Positions 32,035 through 47,100 are shown, counted from the first letter of the stretch. The stretch: 64,000 nucleotides of DNA from Torymus aiolomorphi (GCA_036365515.1 CM070877.1:2799001-2863000); one strand, 5' to 3'. Notes: generated from the sequence alone by a model not told the origin. A program made the numbers and translations.

Positions 32035-34700
32035 CTATACGATATATAACGCAAACGCCGCTGTTATCACTGGCGAATGGAAAGCATATATGATAGCAAC
32101 TGTTTGTCACACGCGTGTGGGCATGAGGATTTATTTCGCGTCGTGGAATATAAAAATATTAATAAGAATTAATGGTATGTGCGGACGCGCGCACTGTTCA
32201 GTTTTATATACGCGCGTTCGAATGAATTATGCATTTCGTAATAAAAATATGTAGAGATGTAAATATCCGTTAAATAAACATCTTTTTCCGGTTGCGTATT
32301 TAATATTCATAAAATATCGTACGTGTACACCGATGCGGAATGAGGATTTTTTTTCCGCTAAAAAGTGCGAAAGTAGAGTGTCGCTGATGGAGTCGTAAAA
32401 CAAATGTAGCTTTTTTACAAACGTTTTTTTAAAATGTATGCTTTTGTGTGCAATGTTCTCGGTGTTACTGGAGCTTTAGTACAATGGTATAATTATTTCA
32501 TGCGATACGGTTGTTATTAATGAAATCTTATTTTATGTAGTTTTAATCAGTCATGTCTGCAATATGAATGCATAATTAGTATAAAGTATATATTATGCCA
32601 TTGTTCTAGATTCAAATTTTTCTATTCAGAGGATATTACTTACTTTCCTTTAACGGTACTTAAAGAAATGTTAATTTTCAAAAGCCTCACAGTTCCAAAC
32701 TATTATATTATTATAATTACAAAAACTAATATTTATATCTATATCGTACAATCAGAGCCCTACACAAGACCGTAATCAATCCTCGCCACAAAAAAAAAAG
32801 TAATTTTTTTCAACCCAAGCAATAAAATAAGTCACACCCGCGCCTTATTTGCCCTCAGTCCACAAATCCTGCTTCCTACACATCGTCAAACATATTATAC
32901 AGGTATTTTCAGCCTCGCGGCAGGCAACGGGAGAGCCTCGATCGAAACCGTATCCGCGCGAGCAAATAGATGCGCTGCGGAGGTGTTTACACTCGCGTAT
33001 ATGATATGTCCTGTAATTAGATATAGTGATTACACGGTCGCCGCTAATGTCTGGTAGCGAAAGCGCGCGCGTGCGCATTTGTTTGCCGTATGTACGCCGA
33101 CGATGTTCTTGGGACCCCTTTCCCCTCGCCGCGCGCCTGGGAAAATCAAAGTGCCGACCATCGATGTAATTAAACGGCAAACACTTGGTCCTCTCGTCCG
33201 TATCCTCGCGCGTATATAGAGGTAGTTGATATTGGCGAGCGGGAGACGATGCGACGAGACGTCTTGCCAGCCCGCGTGCGCGTAGGTAAATAGATCGTCG
33301 CTGAGTTTACACGTGTACGCGTGTGTTTATGTATGTGTATGTGTAGGTATAGGTACGAGGAGAAAAGTGCTGTTGCCGGCGGTCTGGTATAGTGTTGCGA
33401 ATTTTGTTTGGGTGATTTTAAAGTGTTGACGCAATTATTGTGGTGAAGTAAGAGTTTAGATTCAGTGGCTGGAAAGTGTAGGTTTTGACAGTTTTGACAA
33501 AAGTATCATTTGCGAAATTCATCTGTGTATAAGTAAGTACATGATTATTATGAATTTATTATGAATTCTCTTCGTCTTGGTATTTTGGCTGTACTGGAAC
33601 TCATACAACAAATGAAAATGTTTTTCCTGTAATTAACAATGTAAAGCAAATAATATATTTTTAAAAAATATAGGACAAAAAAGTATAAATTGGTAGATTT
33701 CTATAATATATTAATTATTAATCAGATTGTTTGAGAATAATTGTTATTGCGAATAAAAATTCCACGCTTCTCAACTATTTTCTACATATAGCTATCTTCA
33801 CAACATGACTGAAAATTGCTAAGACTCACTATAAAAATCGATAAAAAATTTCAATTTCTTCATAAATATAGAAAATTACAACGTACCCCATAAGTAAAAA
33901 TTCCACGATATTTCTCTCTCCCTCTTAATATTTAAATCAATTAAACCTCGACAACGGCTCGGCACATCAACCCACACTATACTACACCCAGCGAGCCGTA
34001 GCAGATTGGCTTCGCCATATAAACGCTTTTGCATCGCCCCTATATACACACCCCGTCTCTCCCCATAAAATGTCATCGCGCGCCCATCATCCGTCAGCCC
34101 CAAACATCGTACGCGCGCATATTAGTTATTATATAACCGTCATCGCAACGCCGCGAGAGAGCCTCGCGCAGTTATCACGTTAGTTATTATAAGCCCATCG
34201 CTTTGCGCGTAAACAGACACACGCGCACGCCCGACCATTTTGCTCATTAGAGCAATTCAACGCTCGTCATCGTTAACGCGCGCTCGGCGTATCGTTTGCC
34301 TCTTCCTTTGTCCGTCGTCGCTGTAATTTCCCCGCGCGAGGCCTTGGCTGAGAACCGCAGCCGTTGCGCGCGCGGCCATTAGTATCGGCGGTGCGCCCTC
34401 ACGCGAACGACTGATACCTATGTATGTATGTGTGTCGGTAAGGGACAGAAGAGCGGCCAATAATTGAGTCGAATTATAATGGGCGACGCGGGCGCGCGAG
34501 ACCAGCCGGCGCATGGGTGCGTGAGATTCTCGGGTGAGGGGATCAATTTTTAAGGGCGGATGGGCGGTGAGGGTGCTCCGGAATTTGGTATTTTAAGATT
34601 ATTTGGTTGAGAAACTGTAAAGAATTTTAAAACAGTTGAAATAAATCATGCATGGTTTGAGTTTGTACTTTGATATTATGCAGGTATTTTTGCCGTTTAA
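31037..34700. other. Host non-coding sequence with microsatellites and GC islands
   Basis: (AG)n at 31464-31554, (CA)n at 31630-31690 and (GT)n at 31976-32030. GC islands at about 31.7-32.1, 32.9-33.3 and 34.0-34.55 kb, the last flanked by C-rich (left) and G-rich (right) sequence. Open frames here derive from the simple repeats or from CG-rich composition. No gene seen. Confidence 0.6.
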
Positions 34701-35240
34701 CCCATTAACGCACACGGGGACACTTTTTTCACCACTTCATCAGAGCTCTCTAGATGGAATAAATTTGGGCCTCAAAAATTTTTGAACACATGAAATTCAT
34801 AGATTTTTCATCGATCTTTCCAATGGTGAGATCCAAAATTAGAAAAAAAAATGAAGTTTAAGTTTTTTTAGTTTTTTCGTTAAAGCATCCTAAACATAAT
34901 GAGCGAAAATTCTCGTTTCGGACGCCATTTTGGATCATTCAGGTGACAAAATTATCTTTCCAAGGACAGTTTCTTAAAGTTCAGACAATCCCTCCACCAT
35001 CTAAATTGGTTTCAAGATGATTGCATAACGGACAGTTGATAAAAAATCCAATAAAAAAAACACTTAAACTTCATTTTTGAGTAACCAAATTTTTTTTTCT
35101 AATTTTGGATGTCACCATTGGAAAGATCGATGAAAAATCTATGAATTTTATGTGTTCAAAAATTTTTGAGGCCCAAATTTATCCCATCTAGAGAGCTCTG
35201 AAGAAGTGGTGAAAAAAGTGTCCCCGTGGGCGTTAATGGG
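34701..35240. mobile_element. Fold-back element with ~165-bp inverted arms
   Basis: The left arm (34701-34870) and right arm (35075-35240) are inverted copies: CCCATTAACG...GGGGACACTTTTTTC, GAGCTCTCTAGATGG, AAATTTGGGCCTCAAAAAT, and AAAGATCGATGAAAAAT pair with their complements. The inner part is unique and non-coding. Flanks TTTAA and CTAAG do not give a clear target duplication. Non-autonomous DNA transposon of unassigned superfamily. Confidence 0.75.
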
Positions 35241-37090
35241 CTAAGTTACGCAAAATTGAAAAATAGCAAACACTATGTGTTTCATGAACAATTTTTGCCT
35301 TTGAAAATTTTAGAAAGGCGGTTAATTTTGATAACGTCTTATTCAAGTTTCAAGAATATTAATTTTTATACTGAAGAGAAGAACTTTTTGAAAATCCGCG
35401 TCTCATTGAACTTTAGCATGCACCTAATTCCATTTATTCAGGTCGTGTTCGACTTGCACTTGCAGTTTTTCTTTTCTTAAATTAATTAATTTCTAACATA
35501 TATTTATCATAGATCCTACCAGAAAAATTTAGTATAAATATGTCAGATGTTGTCATTTTCCTCACAAATTTTCGAAGTTACCAACTTATTTGGCGTCAAT
35601 TAATGAAATCCGCCGGATATTAAAACTTCTCAAAGCAGAGAAAACTTCGTAAAACACGATATGCTCAACGTATAAGAAACAGAGAAAACTTTGCGCTCCC
35701 CTCATGCCCCGGAAAAATTAAAACTCCAGAAAAAGAAAAATCCAACCGGCCCGGCGAATATAAACATCTTCGGCCGCGGGAACTTTTTAACCGCGCTAAA
35801 CATCATCATCACCTCGTTTGCGAAATAATGCACTTTACGAAACTAACCTCTCCCCCCTTACACATACACACACCCCACCTCGCAATTGCGATCGAGGGAC
35901 AATAAGGAAAGTTAGTTGGCCGCCGGGAGCAGATACACGCGCACAAAGAACGCACGCGCGGGGTAAGTAAGTAACTATAAGACAACCAACCAAAGTTGCC
36001 GCGGGGTTGCGCCCGTAGTAGGGAAAAGAGAGAGGAGGAAACAAAGCGAGGAGGCCGTGCGCGCGCGTCTGCAGCAATTTGCAACTTTTAATAGTTAGCC
36101 CGGGCCGTTGCCCGCGGCCTCACCCGCGTTTTATACTTTATGCGCGCGCGCAACCCGGAGAAATAAGATTATATATCGTACTTTTCAACAGTTAATGCAC
36201 ACGAGCCGCCGCCTTGGCGCATTTACACGTTAAAACCGCGTGCGAGTGCAAAACTTGCGATTTTCTTCCACCGCCGCGTAGGTACAGCCTTTGTGAGTCG
36301 AATGACTTCCCGCCGCCGACGAGCTCATTTTCTTACCCGGAGTCATCTCGCGCGCTCATGGCGTACAAGCGCATGCATTATGAACGCGTTTTCGTTGTGG
36401 GAGCGTAATTAAAAATCTGCGAGACGGCCCGCCCTGCCAGTCGGCGGTTTGAATGTTTTATGCATAGCGTAAAAAATGACTTTACGGAGTTGAGTAAAGC
36501 GGAGAATGGTATACGGGTTTCGTTCTTGACGGAGACTTTTTTATAGTTTTAGGGGAGAGATATTGTTTGATAGTGAATTTGTTAATATTAAGAAACCATA
36601 AGATGTTTGACAATTTTCGTGTAAGATCGTTTGGAAAATGTTATCTAATTAGAGGATAAGCTATTTTCTGGCTGGATCAAGTTAAATATAAAATAGGTTT
36701 AAATGATCTATCAATAATTATAGATGGCATTAATATTGAATATGATTGATTAGTGACGCTCTACTATGATTAGTTGATTATCAATTCATCATAGCTTAAA
36801 ATACAATTAATAAATATATGAATATTTATAGGTGTCATTATTGTTCATAATTTGTATTATATTATTTAACGATAACAGCATGGATTTATATTAAATGTGT
36901 TTATATAGATCTTTAAAATACGTTCTATAAGAGAGACCTGGAGTAGATGGACACATTAAGGAAAATTGAATAAAAAATGTACACAATGAGGGAATAATAA
37001 AAACTTTCAGAATATTTCAACACAATAACAAAAACATCTATAAATTTTAAGTCATGAATTAAACATAACAAAATCAATTTTATAAAGTAA
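35241..37090. other. Host non-coding sequence with GC island
   Basis: A GC island at about 35.75-36.45 kb with CG-rich simple sequence, and AT-rich sequence either side. No gene seen. Confidence 0.5.
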
Positions 37091-37853
37091 ACTTGTAAAC
37101 CTTGATTTTGGAGATTTGGAAAAACAGTTTATTATCTGGATATTAGATGTGATCTTTGATTCGGACTTATTCTTTTCTCACCACATTAATCATGTAGTCT
37201 CTAAAGCTTCCAATTTAGTCGGTTTTATTAAGCTCACAACGTCCGATTTTACTGATATATCTGCCATTATATACTTATATAAAACGATTGTTCTACCCAC
37301 TCTGCTTTGTTGTTGATAAATAAATTAGAGTCCGTTCAACATCATTATCTTCGTTACTTAGAATTTAAAGGAAATAGAACGATGAGCAGGCTGGAGCACG
37401 ATTGTACTGATATTGCTACACATTTTGATTTACAAACTATTAAATCGTTACATCATTACCACGATTGTTTACGGTCTTTTAAAATTACCAATAATTTTAT
37501 AGATTGTAATGAAATAAAAAATTTATTTTTATAAAGACAGTTAAGTTATAATTTGCGTAGTCTCAGAATTTTACAGGAAGAAACATCTAATTCTAACTAT
37601 GGTTTCCATTCTACCGTCAATCGTATCAAACGTTCACATGATCTACTTCCAACTATCGTGAGAATAATTCCGAATATAGCAACCTTCAAACGCACGTTGA
37701 ACTCTTTTGTTAAAAAATATTAATATTATGTGTATGTAAAAATATTAATATTATGTGTATTTTGCGCTTGTCACCTCGACACCATCTATGTACATATTAT
37801 ATGTGTTAAGGGTTTTTGGCCCGTTTAAGTAAATAAATAAATAAATAAATTAC
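37091..37853 (+). mobile_element. 5'-truncated LINE fragment (reverse transcriptase C-terminus)
   Basis: The sequence reads in broken frames: LDVIFDSDLFFSHHINHVVSKASNLVGFIK with TIVLPTL (37116-37313), then LESVQHHYLRYL (37307-37534), then NLRSLRILQEETSNSNYGFHS...RIIPNIATFKRTLNSFVKKY (37535-37723). This is the end of a Jockey/CR1/RTE-like non-LTR reverse transcriptase ORF: '.LGVIFD..L.F..HI', 'P.L.Y', 'LE..Q', and the LPTI.. TFK..L end. At least one frameshift and one stop break it. It ends after a 3' UTR in (AAAT)n at 37828-37850, a typical LINE tail. Confidence 0.8.
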
Positions 37854-40800
37854 TAGCCAGTAGAAGAGACTATAAGACTTAGTTGGTCATGGCATTCACT
37901 ATTGTTATATTATGTCACTCTATAATCGAATTTAAAATGTTCTTAGTACAAGCTCAACACGATGAGCTCTTATAAATATAATATTAACATTTGGCACATT
38001 AAATCTACTGCACTACCAAAGTCATTACTTTTCATCAGAATATCTCAAAATATCCAGAACCCTCGCATACCACTTTGCTCCTCCAACGCCCATAACATAT
38101 TTACACGCACCCTATATACCTTCAATATCAAACATGCACAAACGCACCGCGGGCGAGTTTACATGGCTTCTTTTCCACGCGCGCGTGCATCAGAATGGCT
38201 CTTTTATCTTGGACAGGCCTCTCTCTCACTCGCGGCGCGAGTATCAAATGGTCAATAAAATTGCCCTTCGGTAATATGCTAATAACGAAAAGCTCTTTGA
38301 CCCGACATACACCCCGCTGCATTTTATTTATATATACCGAAGGTATATTATCACTCCGGCGCTTTTATTTATATTTCCTGTTAAAAAATAGAGGCGCTGT
38401 TGATTTTACGATACACGCGCGCAAATGCACTCGCGTAATCCGAGAGGAGAGTCGGTTGCAAGAGGGGCGCACCGAGAGAGCCTCGGTAACCCGATGCGCA
38501 AAAATGCGCGTGCACGAGGATCATCCGTGGGGCATTTTTTTTTGTTTAGGTGGCTTGATGATTGGGATGGGCGGGTCGTGAAGGGTCGCAGGTCAAGTAT
38601 TTTTATTCGGAGAGTTATTAAGTGGGCTGGGTGATTAATTGGGATATACGTGGTAGAATAATTTGAGGAATGCTGGGAGAGAATGGAAAACGTTGTATGT
38701 TACATTGAAGAGTCATATTGTGATGAATTGTTGTAGAAAAAGTTCAATTGAAGAGCACTCTTAATGATTGATATGGATTTTATCGCATGTTGAATTAAAA
38801 TTTTCTATTCAATGAAACTGCCCTCATAGAAAATTAACCTTTTTTGTTGGTTAACGTGTTGATCAAATGGAAGCATTTTCGACCAAAATCAATATTTAAA
38901 CATTATTAAAAGTATCGAAAATTATAATCAAATGTTCAAATGTTGACAATAGAATATATTCTTATCAATGAAAATTGAATATTTATCTTTAACAACGAAA
39001 TAATGTTAGTCTGACGTTTTAACTCCAAAATTAATCAACAATTAGCCAACATGTCGTTAACGTTTCTACCAGGGTGCTAAGTCTACATTAAAAGAATAAT
39101 AAATTTCCAAGAAGGGTTTAATCCGAAGCGCAATCAGTTAATTTTCATATTAATTAAAAATAGACTTGTCAGCTTTTGCGTTTTAATTACATAAAATATA
39201 AATCACGATAACTTCCCATTTCCGATTTCCAATCCACATATAATTTAATAATCTTATGAAAAGACCAAAAAATTAAATTGAAACATTATCATTGACTTAT
39301 GACCACTTTTTGCCGATTGCAATCTTAATAATATTCTAAATAATGTCTCATATTTTTCCCATCAGACATAACCAACATCACTCCCTTAATTACGTGCCAA
39401 TACGCCCCCACCCCCACCAACTTTCAAACCGATCCAAATTGATATCCCCGCTTACAAAACAATTACATCCTCCTCGTCGTCCAGCTCCCCGCGCTCCACT
39501 CCAATCTCCCGACCGCAGCACGCAGCGAGACACTTACCCGTCTCTCCGGAATCGCTCGGCCGCGCGCGTGCGCGCCGATATTTATCGTCCTATTATCTTG
39601 ATTGATACCGGCTATCCGGCCCGCTTCCTCTCCATCTCATGTAAGTACGTATTTAATGGCATAAGGCGACACACGCGCGGGACCCTCGTCTTTCGATTGC
39701 CGCGGCGGTCCACGATGTGCTTTTCTCATTTCCTGCGGCTCTTTTTCGCCGGCCGCGCGCGTGTACACACACATGGCCCCGCACGGTTATAACTCTCGCA
39801 CCGCGGCAGTAAAGCATTTGCCACGTCGGTTGTTTACTTATATATATGTACCTGCAACGACGCTTACTGCAGTGTCTATGTATATACGCGTAGATTCTCT
39901 CTCGCGTTATCCTGATTAATGGTCGCCGCTTCCGGATTACCGGGAATGAATTATAAAAATGACTCCACCGAAGTAGACTAGCTCCCGCCAAATCCTCGAT
40001 CGCGACGTTTTTCCCGTCGGTAGGAGTGCAGCGTATATATATACGCGGCGCAACTGTTTTCGAAGGAGCGAGAGAGGAAAGAAGAAGCCGTTTTCTCAGT
40101 TTATCCGGTCGCCGGGAGAAAGTTTGCGCTGCCGCGAAAGTTGGTGAAACCCCGTCAAATCCTTCGCTGCGGCACAGCGGACGTACGTAGGTACGTTAAG
40201 TACATGCCCGCGCGGCGGGCGGAACATTTGTCTCTGTTCCTCCGAGCGCGTCGCGCGAGCGGTTGTATTTAGGGTTTAGGACTGCGTGCGCAGTGCTTGC
40301 GCAGGTGTGGGCTGCTGCTGCAGGCAGCCGCACGCGGGATGATCAAATGCGGCGCTGCGCGCGCGTTCGTCGTTTTTTCTCTCGTAGAGTGAGTGTGGGT
40401 TTTTGTCCGGGGGTAAGGAAGTTTATAGTTGGATGGGGCTTGGGAAGTTAAATAAAGTTTAGGATCGAGATTTTGAGAATGCGCGGTTGAAAATTCTGGG
40501 ACGGGGGCGTCAGTTGTTCAAATGAAAATTACATACGAATCAAAATATAGGCAGGCTTTGGGGGGTTGTATTGTGAAATACCTTGTCTGTTTAAAATTGT
40601 AATTTGCAAAATTAATACGAGAAAAGGGTTTTCTAGGGCTTGTGAGTAAAATTTAGAAACTTATACACGCACTTTGTTTATGTACTCAACAGTCAAAAAA
40701 ATGTGTACAGTGTATAGTAAAAACATATATGCTTCTTATCAGTGATGATTTTTAGTCTTCAATTCCAAGTTAGTTTTATAAAAGTGTATACTGATTTCAA

Positions 40801-40860
40801 AAGATATTTGTGCAATAATTTTTATGTAAAAAAATCATTTATCTTTACTAAATAGGTACG
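37854..40860. other. Host non-coding sequence with GC islands
   Basis: GC islands at about 38.1-38.6 and 39.4-40.45 kb, both with C/A-rich left flanks and G/T-rich right flanks. AT-rich elsewhere. Short ORFs here lie in CG-rich simple sequence. No gene seen. Confidence 0.5.
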
Positions 40861-41100
40861 TATACACTGAGAAATATGATGTATTAAAAATTAGTATAAT
40901 ACATAGGAACGTGGGGACAAATCTCAAATACTAAAATTATTACTATATTTTGTAGTAAAAATTACTATGTACATAGCAATTTTTATTATGTATATATCAA
41001 TTTACTATAAAATATAGTAAAAATTTTAGTATTTGAGATTTGTCCCCATGTTCCTATATATATTATAGTAATTTTTATTACATCATTTTTCTCAGTATAT
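40861..41100. mobile_element. Fold-back MITE, ~240 bp
   Basis: The arms (about 40861-40985 and 40980-41100) are inverted copies: CACTGAGAAA, TAGGAACGTGGGGACAAAT, CTCAAATACTAAAAT and TACTATATTTT appear in one orientation on the left and complemented on the right. No coding capacity. Confidence 0.75.
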
Positions 41101-44100
41101 TAACTGCTATGATCGATGCGACTTTAAAAGCAATTTTCAGAAAGTGTATCTCATATTCCTACACTAAAACTATTTTTTTATCAGAGTAGACCGTTATAAA
41201 GAATTATAACATAATGAAAAAGAAAAACATGCGTTATAGGAAACACATTATATATATAATAGCTATCCCACGAGAGAGATGATAAAATTTCATCGTAAAT
41301 TTTCGCAACACTTCTACCAATGAAAAATACAGGAAGATAACCTGAGAGTCAGTCTATCGCGACCGGCGAAATCCCGCGCCACATTATTCCTCCGATAAAT
41401 TCAATAACAACGAGACTTACAATTTTAACGCTCGAACCCGACGACCCGCGCACGCGCGCGAGAATTCATGCCGGAAGATTCAGCGGGTAAGATACACAAA
41501 TACAATGCGGCAAAGACAGTAACGGCGCGGCGGCGGCGGCCCCGAAAGAAAGGGACGGCGAGAGAGCGAATGCGCGCTGCACGTGAAGCGAGGAACGCGG
41601 GCGCACTAACCTATGATATATGATTATGCCGCATGCTCTCTCTACCCGCTCCGCACGCGTATCTTATTATGCGTATTGCCATCGCTGTTTTCTCGACATT
41701 TGTCTCTCGCTCTCTCTCTCTGGCCCGGCTATTCTCCGCGCGGCTTCGGCCGTTTTTATTAATAAATCGCACTCGTAATGCCATTACGGCGGCGGCGTTT
41801 TTGCCCGAGAGGATATGCTGCTCGCGTGTAATTAAATGCATCACCTGCACGCGCGTATGTGTGTGCTCGTACGTGTTTGTGCGGGGTTGAGAAGGACGGC
41901 GGGTGCGGATATAAAAAGCGGGCTGACTGATTTTCGCTGCGAAAAATGCACTCGTCGCACGAATGAGGTGGGAGATATATACGCGCTGTTTACTTGAGGA
42001 TGAGGCAGTTTTTGATGGCGTTTAATTTTATTGCTATGCGAAGATATGTGTTGAAAACGTTAATATTTGTATGGAAATTCGTTGAAAAAATAATGGTAAC
42101 GTATTATCGAAGTTTTATATATTCTGTAAAACTATATTCTGGAATTAGTATTACAATTTTTCGCAAATTAAAATCTTTATCATCAAAACTAATTTTACGC
42201 ATCGCATATTACAGTTAATACAATTCTAAAATTTACGACATTGGAAACTATGTTATTTCAGTACGCATAATAGCATTAATAACTATACTATGGAAGGTAC
42301 ATTAAATAATTTAATAGCGCATATGAACTAATATCCCAATATATGCTTAACCGTATTTATGTCTACGTGGGTTCTCCGTTCAAATGTACACACGTAATCT
42401 TACGTACATATATATATACGTTGTTTATCATTAAATGTGTATACGCGTACGTGTGTGTACAATATGCGCGCGTGCACACGTGTGCGTATATTATTATGGT
42501 GAATTTGCGGAAGCGAATATATATATCCGCTGGCGCGTGTGTACAAATGCGGCGCGGGTCAGGATACCCTTAAGTATACTCGCATGATGTGTGTATAACC
42601 TTACGTGCGTGTCAATAACTCTAATTGTGTGTTTGTATTTTGTGAGGTATCCTCGTATAACTATATATGTGCAAATTTATGTTATTAATTATACCTATCA
42701 ATGCATATGCACAGTACGCATAGATTTAGGTTCGATAACAATATCTAGTGTTATTATCCTATAATTATAGTACGTAATTGTCTGTTTATTCAATTTAATT
42801 CGAATTTCAACCAATTAATCAACATCATCATCCGACAGTTTCTATTTATTTCTTTGCAAATATACAATCGCTATTTTTAATTTTGTATTACTTGAATATT
42901 TTCCATTTATCACTAGTTATGCAAGAAAATTAAACTTTCGAAAGGCGTTAAAATGTTCGTGATCGGATGTAAAATGCCTCGTTTAAGCCGTTGCCTTTGA
43001 CCGTGCATCTATATCGGAAAATAAGGCACCAAAGCGTCGCTTTAAAAAAAAAAGAACAAAAAAAAATTTACCCGGGAAAATTCATAAACTCGCATATTTC
43101 CATTCTTATAAAGCACGCGTCCGCGCTCCCCCCGCCCCCTTTTTGCATTCATAAATGAGTTAAATGAGATGAAAGGATCGCGAGAAGATAAAGCATTAAT
43201 AATGAAACACCAATGGACGCGAGCCTATCCATACGTAATACCGCGCAACAGGCAAAGCACGCACAATATATCGCCAGCGCGAAAAATAAAGAGTTTGTAT
43301 CCCCATACCCCTGCCGTCCCTCATTTCGCAGTCAATCGACCGGAATTCTCGATGCGGATACATCAAAGGGATATGACAAGGGCGATATTTATGAAACGCC
43401 GCGAGCGCGTCGATCGCATTCCTCGAAATGTAATTAACGCGCGTGTGTACAGTAGTAGTACGGAGAAGCGATGTGTAATAAAGTATCGGTGGGATGAGCG
43501 GAGGGGCTGTAAATAAGGAATGAGGCTAAATTATGCCGGCGAGGGACAATTAGTTCGATGAATCGTTGAAAATAATGTGGGCGCTGACTGTGCGAGCGCG
43601 CGTGTAATTGGGCGTGTTTGTTGGGCGCTTTGCCCCGGAGCGCGACAGTTAATTGTATTACTTTTCCATTAACTCTTAGTTTCAGTGCTATTAGCCGGTT
43701 GTTTCTTTTAGCTTGGAGTCACGCGTTTGCCTCACGATTCGGTTAGGGTATTTGATGTTTGGTAATCGTAGAAATGAATCGTAAATGAATGTTCTGATAA
43801 GATTCCTAAGGAAATATGGTATGTAATGTTTGCTTGTTGTTCACTTATTAAGAACGTGGGAATCTTATGTTATACATTTTGTTGAAAAAAAATTGTTAAC
43901 AAAGTTTTAGTACATTGGTTTTATTACACTTCCTGTTAGGAGGTTATGTTCTTTAATTTGATTCAAGAACTTAATATAATTCACTTGAAATTCGACAATC
44001 CACGAAAAGCTGCTTAGATTTTATATACATGTTTTAATGAAAATCTTGTGAAATGACAATTTAGTACACAATGTAGATAAACAAGAACTACATATCTATT

Positions 44101-47100
44101 TAGAATTGAATACTATCTTACTAGAGAATTTCAGCAAACTATAATCAAATTCTGATCCTAGCATCAAAACCATTCTAACAATGCCCAATAAACCAACACA
44201 AACGATCAACCCCATCAACAACACTTATCAATTACTCAGACATATCATCCGACGAACGCCGCTACATCAGCCACTTTGATTCACTTTGACTCGGGCCACC
44301 GGACTTCGCATTAAAAGCACAAAAGATCGCAGAGAGACAGAGAGAAAAAGAGCATCGAGCAGAGGAAACAAACGCACGCACGTCCCGTCGCGGTGATTTA
44401 TTCAGGCCTCGCTGGAAATGCGGGGTATAGCGAATGCTTCGAGTTTCGAACGCGACCCTGGAGAACAGTTTCGTTTCATCGTCCGACCCCCACCTCCTCC
44501 CCTTTTCGAAAAATGCGCGTGATGGGTGGAGGGAGGGGGCAGCTCCGCTCGTCCGCTAAATAATGCACGGGCCACGCGCTACGCAATCGCGTCCTTCCTA
44601 CACCCGTCAACCCAATTCGAGATATCCTGCTGGAAAAGTTGTAAATTTTCAGAAGCACGCGCGTGTGAGCGGGGGTTATTTATCGTTTCGCCTTATTAAT
44701 ACAGAAAGGCTTAAATACCGCGTGGGCTTAGGCCGCATAAATATACATTGCGCGATTTGGATGTTGGTAAATATTAATATAGAAAGAGGGAATAGAGATG
44801 GAGAAGGAGGGTTGTGCGGGGCAGGTCAGGTTGGAGTGTACCGCGTGGAAGATGTGAAACGAGGGATGAATAAGAATTATTGAGATTTGGGAATTTGAAG
44901 TAACGGTTGGAATTTAGAGCTGGTTGAGTTTGAGGCTTTATTTGGAGAAATTTTAGTATAATGGTAGTGGAAGAGTAATTTTGTGGGCTTTCTAAACTAG
45001 CAAGAAGCAAATGAGAAGAATTGTACCGTCTGCTTAGAAATATTTGTAGGATCTACTGGACGGTAGTGATATTTTAAATTCATTAGTATTCAAATGGTAT
45101 AATACTATAATATTCAATGTGTTATTTAATGACTTGCCTATAGCATATGTAGGACATGATGAAGGTATAGTATGGGAGAAACGTTTTGAATCGTAGAGAT
45201 CAATATTGTCTCAATCAACCCCGAGAATTTAAACAAATCAATACCTTAAGATACAGTTCATTCGTAAACAAAATTGATGTGCATCTTCATGAATTTACTG
45301 GTTACCAAACCTCGTCAGCTGGAAATTTGATTCAAAGTTTCGTAAAGATTTTGTTAGAATCAAACAGATTTGCAAAGATACGCATAAAATTATATCTACT
45401 AGTGTTACTATCGTAACCATCGTTTTCGAAATCATAATTTGCTTGGAATCCCGCAGGAATTTTGAACTACACGTAGTCCCGAGCACCCAGAAAACTAATA
45501 ATCAAATACCCGAACCAACTCTCTAATTAAAGAGCCACCCTAACCAACCATCAGCCACCAGTCCATCATCCATTATCTCTCCAACTCTGGCCCCTCAATG
45601 CACCTCTCTCAACACACCAAAAGTTCAGAGCCAAGCGCATATACACCGACAAAAGGGGGGAGGGAGGGGAGTGCGGCACGTCGCGCGCGTCTATACTTTC
45701 GCGGCTCTGAGAGACGTTTATTGGCGCGAGGGCCAGGGAGAGATAGGAACGCGAAAGGAGGGCTCCACACACAGCGCGCCCGGGATGTTTCGCGAGACGG
45801 ACAGCCACTTCAAGGGGAGAGCGGGCGCATTCCTCGGAGAGGGTGAGTGAAGAGAGAGAGGAAGAGAACCGGTAGCAGCAGCAGCAGCAGCAGCGTCACT
45901 GGAGCGCCCCCCGTGTTTGTGCGCACTTAAGGAGCGAGCGAGCCGAGTGGAGGTGCCTGTATACAGGAGAACGAGGAAGAGGAGAGAGAGAGAGGGACGT
46001 TAAAGGGTCAGGTGCAGGGAGATTTTGGTGGTTTGAGATTTTGGAAGATGGCTTGGCAGAGGTGTATGCTAGTGGTCCGGCTGGTTTGTTTATGCAGTGG
46101 GATGGATGGTGGGATAAGTGGGTGAGGTGTTGGAGTCCGTACGTGTGGTTGATGATATATTTGAGAACGAAGGAAAGGCTATCCTGATAAGTATGTTAGA
46201 GGATTCGTAATTCATGAGGATTGAGAGAGTTGCTGTAAATTTATGAATTCAGATTGCTATTTCCAAAAATCTATATGTCACGATTTATGTATGACTTGGA
46301 AAATGAAGTTAATAACAAATACGATTTACTTTGAATATTGTGAAGAAACTGAAAATTTTCCACGAAAAAGTTCTGGAGCTAGTTGTGTTATTTTGTACAT
46401 TGGAGAAGTCGATTTTTGTACGATGAAGTTTGAATCAAAGACATAGACAAAGAATGAAAGAATGAAAAACTCTTTGTGAAACGAAAAATTAGAACTATCT
46501 TTCTAAAAATATGTTCTTCAAAGAACTTCTATGCTTTGGCAACATTAATATTTTAAACTTTGTTACCATTCACTTGACCAACACATCTGTTTGAATGTGA
46601 AGAGACTTAATTCATTGCTACAATAGACTTCTTTATCATAGTACGCTAGCACAACACAAAACTGTTTTCAAAGACACAGACCTTCAACTTAACAGTAACA
46701 AGTTTGCAGTTTAAACCGAAGATTTTCAAACTACCTACAACACCTTTAAAACTTTAAATTTTCAGCATACCCATAAATAATAGAACCGATACCCACAAAA
46801 CAGTGTAATTCCGGTTGCCACCGCTCGGTTTTACCTCCGCCTCTCCATATAGCAAGAACGTCGAGCGAATCTCTCTCGGCTTACATATTCAGGACCACAA
46901 ACTACGCACTGACCTTTTGACGGGCCTCGCGCGCGTGTGTGTTTTGCTCGGCTTGTCTTCGGTGCACTGCCCCACAACTTTAATGAAACGGATGCACGCG
47001 CGCGCGAGGTAAATTGCATTTCTCGGGGCTGTAAGACGCGCGCAGCCACGGAGGCTGAGCTGGTAAATCGAGGAAACTCCCGATCGTGATGTGACTTTAA

